A stretch of 14,100 nt of DNA from Hemicentrotus pulcherrimus (lineage: Eukaryota; Echinodermata; Echinoidea; Camarodonta; Strongylocentrotidae): positions 71,997 to 86,096 of the forward strand of contig BEXV01000227.1 in the NCBI GenBank assembly GCA_003118195.1, written 5' to 3'. Under the pieces are notes generated by a model. The model did no database searches and was not told where the DNA came from. It was given only the letters and a program-made list of their open reading frames with translations. Position numbers and translations under genes: made by a program. Shown here piece after piece: positions 9,378-14,100 of this stretch. How positions within the stretch are numbered: the stretch's first letter is position 1; each line of letters opens with the position of its first letter.

Positions 9378-9423
9378 CTCCAATTGCCATGTTTCCCTCG
9401 CCAAAGCTTGGCTTCAAATGCAT
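9378..9423 (-). other. Candidate first coding exon / splice donor upstream of the PPP1R3 gene
   Basis: On the minus strand an ATG at 9390-9388 lies in a strong start context (AAACATGG) and is followed by GCA ATT GGA G, then a consensus donor GAG|GTAAGT, with the intron beginning at 9377. A second in-frame ATG lies at 9423-9421, directly after a TGA. Joined to an AG acceptor ending at 9074, the frame runs through GGC and GFNCFV into the annotated Met, giving a protein 10 (or 21) residues longer. Joined to the more conventional TAG acceptor ending at 9078, the same ATG makes only a 7-codon upstream ORF. This is inferred from splice-site appearance alone. It may also be a non-coding leader exon. 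Confidence 0.4.
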
Positions 9424-10492
9424 TCACAAAAACGGTCTGCAAACAACACGCCAAATCCAGACATCGAGCCAGAATAATTTTCTAGGTACTTCTTAATTCT
9501 CGAATGCGACGTTTCGGAGCGCGCGTGTGTTTGCGTGTGCGTTAATTTATGTTTTGGTATCGAGTGCAAAGCATGGCATGTCACGTTGATCATCATGCTG
9601 GTAGCTCGTGAAGCCAAAACAAGCAAGGTCAGGGCCGTTGGGAATGAAATGAAAACATGTATTTAATATTTGACAGAAATAAACAGAACTCGGAAATTTC
9701 ATCTAAAATAATTGTCAAATCTTTCCAACACTTGCCCATAATGGTTACAAATCTTATGACAATTTTGTTTTCCTTTGTGAAGTTTTAAGTTATGTTGAAG
9801 TTGCTATAAGTGTTGTGTAGGTTTACACCTGAGATCGTGGCCTCACCGGCGTTGCAAAAGAGAAATTTGCCTAGCTTCGGAAATACGTGTTGATTGACGT
9901 TAATCGGCTGCTATTATCCCCAGGCATTATGTTCCGGCAAAATGATAGGTACAGAAGTAACAGGCAGTCTTGAGGTCAATACTTTGGCCACAAGACCATA
10001 AAGGTCACATTGTATTCCATTCTTTGACTTTGAGAATCAGGTCATGTCCATGACTAAAACATCCAAACAAACGGCCTCGCCATGTAGTGTCCATCTGCCT
10101 GTTACGGTCCTCGATCGATCGTGAATATCTCATGTTTTTTAATAAATTTGTACTTTTCTTTCCATGTTATGAAAATTCTTGATCATCATGACATGCATAT
10201 TTTGTGTTAAAGACACCGGAACAAATAATTATCATAGCCTAGGTATGTACATATATATTTATATATTATATGGTAGACCGTAAATCTGCAAGCTTACCAG
10301 GGGTCAGTTTCTCGAAAGTTTGAAACCCAACATCGGTGTATAATCGTGGACATCCCAATTTAACAAAATTTATGCATGATTATGCCTTTAGCCTTTATAT
10401 AATATTTCATTGGTTAGAATTAAAAAAATTGCGTATTATACGTGTTGTAAGGTAGGGATACGTAGCAACAGCTATTTGAATTCTGACTATTT
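9424..10492. other. Upstream flank of PPP1R3, likely promoter side; nothing definite
   Basis: 9480-9545 is CpG-richer (GCGACGTTTCGGAGCGCGCGTG), consistent with proximity to a transcription start for the minus-strand gene. No convincing TATA box was identified. The rest is AT-rich and featureless. Confidence 0.4.
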
Positions 10493-10738
10493 ATGCACGT
10501 TTCTACAGAAACTTCCCCCAGGAGGGCAATCATAACCGTTTTACTTTGTTTGTGTTTTGCCGGCACTTTTTTAATTCAAGAATGTTCCATTCAAATTTCA
10601 AATCATTTCAATAATTCCACATCCATTCCTTATCGAAGTTTGAGTATTGTATTGCCCACCACGGGAGCATACACTGAGTTTAAGAGTGACCATAACAACA
10701 CAGGACGCGTATTTCCGAAGAAAACACGGATCACGTGA
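10493..10738 (+). CDS. Candidate exon: small ORF shaped like a type II membrane anchor (unrecognised)
   Basis: ATG to TGA, 81 codons, with an in-frame TGA at 10484-10486 just upstream. The translation has an 11-residue tail ending in RR, a 17-residue hydrophobic segment (12-28), then a Ser/Thr/Asn-rich stem with three N-glycosylation sequons (N40, N41, N68). That is the layout of Golgi glycosyltransferase or sulfotransferase N-termini. No catalytic domain follows, no convincing donor was found, the start context is weak, and the last codons fall in a diverged repeat (10707-10775). I do not recognise the protein. It could be a real first exon or a chance ORF. Confidence 0.18.
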   Translation: MHVSTETSPRRAIITVLLCLCFAGTFLIQECSIQISNHFNNSTSIPYRSLSIVLPTTGAYTEFKSDHNNTGRVFPKKTRIT

Positions 10739-10775
10739 TGTGATCACATTTTGTGGAGTTCTGCACGTAGGCCAG
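10707..10775. repeat. Diverged direct repeat, copy 1 (contains CACGTG and overlapping palindromes)
   Basis: Aligns without gaps to 11615-11645 over its first 31 bp (23 of 31 identical), sharing GATCACGTG, then again at CTGCACGTAG (10761-10770 against 11668-11677) with only one base of spacing change. It holds two overlapping perfect palindromes: ATCACGTGAT at 10730-10739 and ATGTGATCACAT at 10738-10749. Confidence 0.5.
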
Positions 10776-11614
10776 AAAAGTCATCTGAGGACACGTTGTC
10801 GAAGATCGAAGATAGTCTGTGTTTCCAGACTGCTTTGACGTACCCAAATATTGGACGTGATTTTGATATCATTACCCTCTACCAAAACTCTTCATAATTT
10901 CATATCACACAATTTAATATTATTCGTTGATATTAGCAGACAGTGCGGTGTATCTAAACATTCCTATTATTTACGAACAACATGATATTTTTATTTATAA
11001 TGCTACATAAAGTCTGGGTCAGGAGAATATTAACTTATCATAAAATGGAGCAGGGGCAAGGCCGTTTTAGTCTACCTTTTTAGACACATTTGTTGAAGAG
11101 GGAGAGATGGAGGAATACTTCCTTTACCTTTAACGTTGTTTATATCGTAGCTAGATTGTTCAAATAGAGCTCTATCAAAACCATTCAAAATTAATGCTCA
11201 GATGAAACCGAAATTACAGAAAACGTAAGTATTATTTCCTCTTCTTTTTCCCTTTTTTGTGTGGGGAGCCTGATGTATTTTTCTATTTTTACAAATATCT
11301 TTGTGACGCTAGTGCATGCCAGTAAATGTTTATAAAGACTCATCTTCGCAGAGGGTATGTCTTTATCTGCATTTAGTGATATAATAAGGTTTTTAGCCAG
11401 TGGGAAGGGGGGTAATTAAATCAGTTCTTTGTTGTTTTATGTTTTTATCAACAAACGGCCTGTATAATAAATTTCTATCTAAAAGAGCGCGGGGAACACT
11501 CTGGGCATAGATCACAACGGATATCAGGTAGTTCAAGTTATATTGTGGACTACTTGTATTTTTTTAATCAATCCAAAAGTACTTGTTATGCCAATAACCG
11601 CATAATCTGTGTTT
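10776..11614. other. Non-coding stretch, no gene seen
   Basis: A small hairpin AGTCTG-TGTTTC-CAGACT lies at 10814-10831. A lone CCTTTACCTTTAA at 11121-11133 resembles the right terminus of the TTAA element family but has no visible partner. Confidence 0.6.
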
Positions 11615-11682
11615 GTGTATCTCGGAAGCAATAGCAGATCACGTGGTCGGATGACGTCATATGTTGTCTGCACGTAGACCTT
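11615..11682. repeat. Diverged direct repeat, copy 2 (contains CACGTG and TGACGTCA)
   Basis: This copy lies about 908 bp downstream of copy 1 in the same orientation. CACGTG is at 11640-11645 and a perfect cAMP-response-element octamer, TGACGTCA, at 11652-11659. The octamer is absent from copy 1, so its presence may be chance. Confidence 0.5.
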
Positions 11683-11945
11683 AATGTTAATGCAGTAGTA
11701 TACGTTGAAACCTCAGTCACACCGCAAATCCGAAGTTCACATCGACTCCCAACCCACCTGCCCAACCGACCGATTCCTGGCAATGTAAATATTGTTTGCT
11801 AGATGTTGTCGGTGTATTGATGTGACTGTGTTATGAGTGAGTGCACGAAATATAGGTCAAATATTCTGGATGAAGCCTTGGAATGTTGATCAGTATGTAT
11901 GCTACATCCAACGCTTATTTTGTCTGATTGGGTTCGGTTAAAGTT

Positions 11946-12230
11946 CATGTCATGTCATGTCATCTATTTATTCAGTTCTGAAGACATAATAGCATCGGTA
12001 TACATTATAAAAATATATGAATAAATAAACATTCAATTTTAAAAGAAGTTACGATGTATACTGTAAAAGCAGAAAAGAGAAGGGGAGAGGAATGGTACAT
12101 GTACAAATTTAGACTGAGGAGTGATTGGAAGAGAAAGTGAGAGAGAGAGAGAGGGGGGGGGAAGGGGTGTGAAGTGAGAAGGAGTTTTAAATGATTACAC
12201 ATAATCATTGCTAAGCGAACATAAACATTC
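11946..12230 (-). mobile_element. Probable LINE 3' end, minus strand (fragment)
   Basis: On the minus strand the segment ends ...GAATAAATAG followed by ATGACATGACATGACATG, that is, a polyadenylation-like hexamer (AATAAA at 11972-11967) then a short pentanucleotide tail ((CATGT)3 on the plus strand, 11946-11960). That is how many CR1/L2-type LINEs end. The upstream part is pyrimidine-rich on the same strand, as LINE 3' untranslated regions often are. No reverse transcriptase coding sequence is present, so it would be a 5'-truncated copy. The 5' limit is arbitrary; copy B of the TTAA element begins at 12235. Confidence 0.4.
12133..12170. repeat. Purine-rich (GA)n/G tract
   Basis: A run of GAGA followed by G8-9 and AAGGGG, so one strand is all purine. 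It lies inside the putative LINE 3' fragment and is a simple low-complexity tract. Confidence 0.85.
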
Positions 12231-12234
12231 ATGC

Positions 12235-12619
12235 TTAAAGATAAAGTTGAGTTCTGGTCATGTGATTACAATGTGAAAGAAACGGTGTGGAATCGACCTA
12301 CAAAAGTTGATCATGTAGCATATAAGTATTGTGTACTGCAAAGTTCTGGAGTCATCAAAATGATAAGAAATTTGGCCTAGTGTTGGTAAAGTAACAAGCA
12401 CTGTACAAAGAAAAATATATGGGACTACACAAATTGTTTCGGTGCTAATAACCTTGATTTCCTAATCTTTCTATGCTCATTACTCAGCCAGTATACATTT
12501 TCTACCGAAATTGTTTGGCAAATGGCATTTATTTGTAATCTTGAACATTCAGTGTAAGTTTCGTTTGATTCTGTGAGATTTTTTTTTTTTTTAAAACCAG
12601 GACTCACCTTTATCTTTAA
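12235..12619 (+). mobile_element. Short TIR element with TTAA ends (family 1, copy B)
   Basis: TTAA at 12235-12238 opens a terminus of about 23 bp (TTAAAGATAAAGTTGAGTTC followed by TGG). Its reverse complement is found at 12597-12619 with two mismatches, ending in TTAA. The length is 385 bp. The first 175 bp or so aligns with copy A (read in reverse) and with copy C, including GTGTGGAATCGACC and TCAAAATGATAAGAA. The right half has diverged from copy A and contains a T run at 12579-12592. No coding capacity is seen. Confidence 0.82.
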
Positions 12620-12737
12620 TTACTTCGTTCCAAATCACTTAATTCAACTGTCACGAATAATTGAGTTTCAACTATCAGAGTGCGAATTGCATACATTGCT
12701 TGTTGTTAGGTAAGGCCATGTAAAAATATATATATAT

Positions 12738-13010
12738 ACATGTTTAGCATCCCCGCCCGTCTCCTTTTTGGGGGCCGCCTACTTTTTTTGTTTTGTTTAT
12801 TTTTTTTATTTTCTTTTTTAAAAGAAACAAAACATGAAAAACACTGCTAAAATGGATGTATTTCTGATTTTAAAAAAAAATGTTGGCGGCAATCTTGAAA
12901 AATAGCCCGAATGTCAGGGAAAATGTAGCAAGCAGCAATTTTGAAAAAAAAAAAAGAAAAAAAAGGGCCTCCTCCTTCCTATTTTTCGAAAAACAGGACG
13001 CTAAACATGT
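12738..13010. mobile_element. Inverted-repeat element of about 273 bp (family 3)
   Basis: ACATGTTTAGCATCCCC at 12738-12754 is matched by the reverse complement of 12994-13010 (ACATGTTTAGCGTCCTG), 14 of 17 positions, with the outer 11 bp perfect. The interior has T-rich and A-rich runs and two loosely repeated motifs (GGCGGCAATCTTGAAAAA near 12885 and AGCAGCAATTTTGAAAAA near 12930). There is no obvious target duplication, since both flanks are low-complexity A/T. It is consistent with a small MITE or the remains of one. Confidence 0.5.
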
Positions 13011-14003
13011 TTTTTTTTTATTTATTTGGCCAAATACAAGCCTTAATGTTTTTCCTAATTAGATTACATTACGAAAATTGTCTATTGGCCGTGGTTAAGA
13101 TGAATCTTATAAATGCAGTATAATTATATACAAGTTTATATCCGGAATTTTGAGGGTATTCAATTTTAAAATCTTAAAAATTAAGTCGTAAGGCTGACTT
13201 TTAGAATTCTTTTCTATTTGATGAAACAATTTGGTGTGCGTCGTTTGTATGTATGCGTGTATATTGAACAAGTTTATTTTATTCAATTGTATTACACATT
13301 AAAAAAATATTAAAAATTTAAAAAAAATATAGACCGACTGTGTGGGTGTGTGTGTTTAGATTATGACAATTTTCATATTAGAGTGAGATGTCGTTATGGA
13401 TGCCTCATGTACAGGCCTTCTCAACATAATGCCTGACTTTGTGCTCAGAAACTTTCTCAAGTAACCGCTTAATGGAATACGCAATAACCATATAGATTTC
13501 AATGAAAGCAAAAAAAGAAAGAAGAAATCTCCATTTATTTTGTATCAAACATTCATCTTCTCAAGCGCTGATCATAAGGATTTATTTAAGTAGTATGTAC
13601 ATACAACAATATGCGTGATATATATCTAGAGGTTTATAAAATTTTAAGCACTGCGAATCAAAATGATATAACAAATTCTAATTTGTCGGGCAACAATGAA
13701 CATTTTGTATTGATTTTAACCCAAAATCGGGCCAGTCGGAATCGATTATTTCGACTTGCGAATTCCGTATAAAAATGTGCGCTGATATCAGAACATACAA
13801 TTTTATTGAAATGATGCACATAATTCGGACCACTTGGTCATTTTGGCCATTTCGACCCAAATATTGAGCATTTACGCGATTTCTGTAACAAACTATGAAT
13901 TTTATGAACAGGGAGGACTTGGCCGAACAGGTCTGGCTGCAAGCTATTGCACGTTCCGTAACATCAATGCTTTCCCATTATTCTCGCCTAAAACTCAGCG
14001 ACT
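13011..14003. other. Non-coding stretch, no gene seen
   Basis: AT-rich with A-runs near 13300-13330, a short GT tract (13341-13355) and a partial palindrome CGGAATCG...CGAATTCCG near 13737-13768. ORFs are short and unrecognised. Confidence 0.6.
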
Positions 14004-14100
14004 TTAAAGATGAAGTTGAGTTCTGGTCATGCGATTGCATTGTGAAAGAAACGGTGTGGAATCGACCAGAAAAGGTTGATCATCTAGCATATAAGAATTT
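14004..14100 (+). mobile_element. Short TIR element with TTAA ends (family 1, copy C, cut by window edge)
   Basis: The left end TTAAAGATGAAGTTGAGTTC at 14004 continues as a close match to copy B, and over 14026-14051 it is identical to the reverse complement of copy A. It has the same orientation as copy B, about 1.77 kb away. By analogy with A and B (365 and 385 bp) its right end should lie about 270-290 bp beyond the window. Confidence 0.75.

Noticed and set aside
10208..10230. TTAAAGACACCGGAAC as a possible left partner of 11121-11133
   Set aside because: Only the first six bases match well. An element of about 920 bp on that basis is not supported.
11121..11133. CCTTTACCTTTAA, like the right end of the TTAA element family
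   Set aside because: No inverted partner within about 1 kb and no similarity to the family core. Too short to call an element.
11586..11783. 65-codon minus-strand ORF over the CACGTG/CRE repeat copy
   Set aside because: No recognisable domain. It overlaps a diverged repeat whose other copy does not keep the frame.
12880..13123. Plus-strand ORFs rich in Lys and Phe
   Set aside because: They are generated by A and T homopolymers inside and beside the inverted-repeat element.
1..14100. tRNA genes, rRNA, CRISPR arrays, bacterial operons
   Set aside because: No tRNA B-box pattern, no spaced direct-repeat array and no operon-like gene packing was seen. The window is metazoan nuclear DNA.

Overview
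This is an AT-rich, gene-poor stretch of animal nuclear DNA. It has one clear protein-coding gene, a sparse non-coding background of homopolymers and microsatellites, and several small transposon-like elements. The gene has a metazoan domain layout (a PP1-binding RVxF motif followed by a CBM21 glycogen-binding domain). Candidate splice sites flank its open reading frame. The repeats are of the kind seen in marine invertebrate genomes: TTAA-flanked short inverted-repeat elements and a LINE-like tail. An echinoderm or other marine invertebrate is my best guess, but the sequence does not prove a taxon. A single N between a C run and an A run at 1308 points to a draft shotgun assembly.

Layout. 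1-3467 is AT-rich DNA with a diverged duplication (about 598-840), a C-run/N/A-run (1292-1317) and a CA tract, but no recognisable gene. 3468-3832 is a 365-bp element with terminal inverted repeats (TIRs) and TTAA at both ends. 4755-4824 holds two abutting perfect short tandem duplications. 5574-6146 is a foldback-like element with inverted arms of about 115 bp and an (AT)15 microsatellite inside. 7746-9056 (minus) is a protein phosphatase 1 regulatory subunit 3 (PPP1R3) family gene. Upstream of it, at 9378-9423, is a possible small first coding exon with a consensus splice donor. 10493-10738 (plus) is an ORF shaped like a type II membrane anchor, which may or may not be an exon. 10707-10775 and 11615-11682 are diverged direct copies that both contain CACGTG. 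11946 to about 12230 looks like the 3' end of a LINE on the minus strand. 12235-12619 and 14004-14100 (cut by the window edge) are two more copies of the 3468-3832 family. 12738-13010 is a further inverted-repeat element of a different family.

Function. The one gene should encode a scaffold that brings PP1 catalytic subunit to glycogen particles and promotes glycogen synthesis. No other gene in the window can be linked to it. I found no new multi-gene system. The most informative new observations are the TTAA/TIR element family with three copies, the long-arm foldback element, and the unresolved exon structure at both ends of the PPP1R3 gene.
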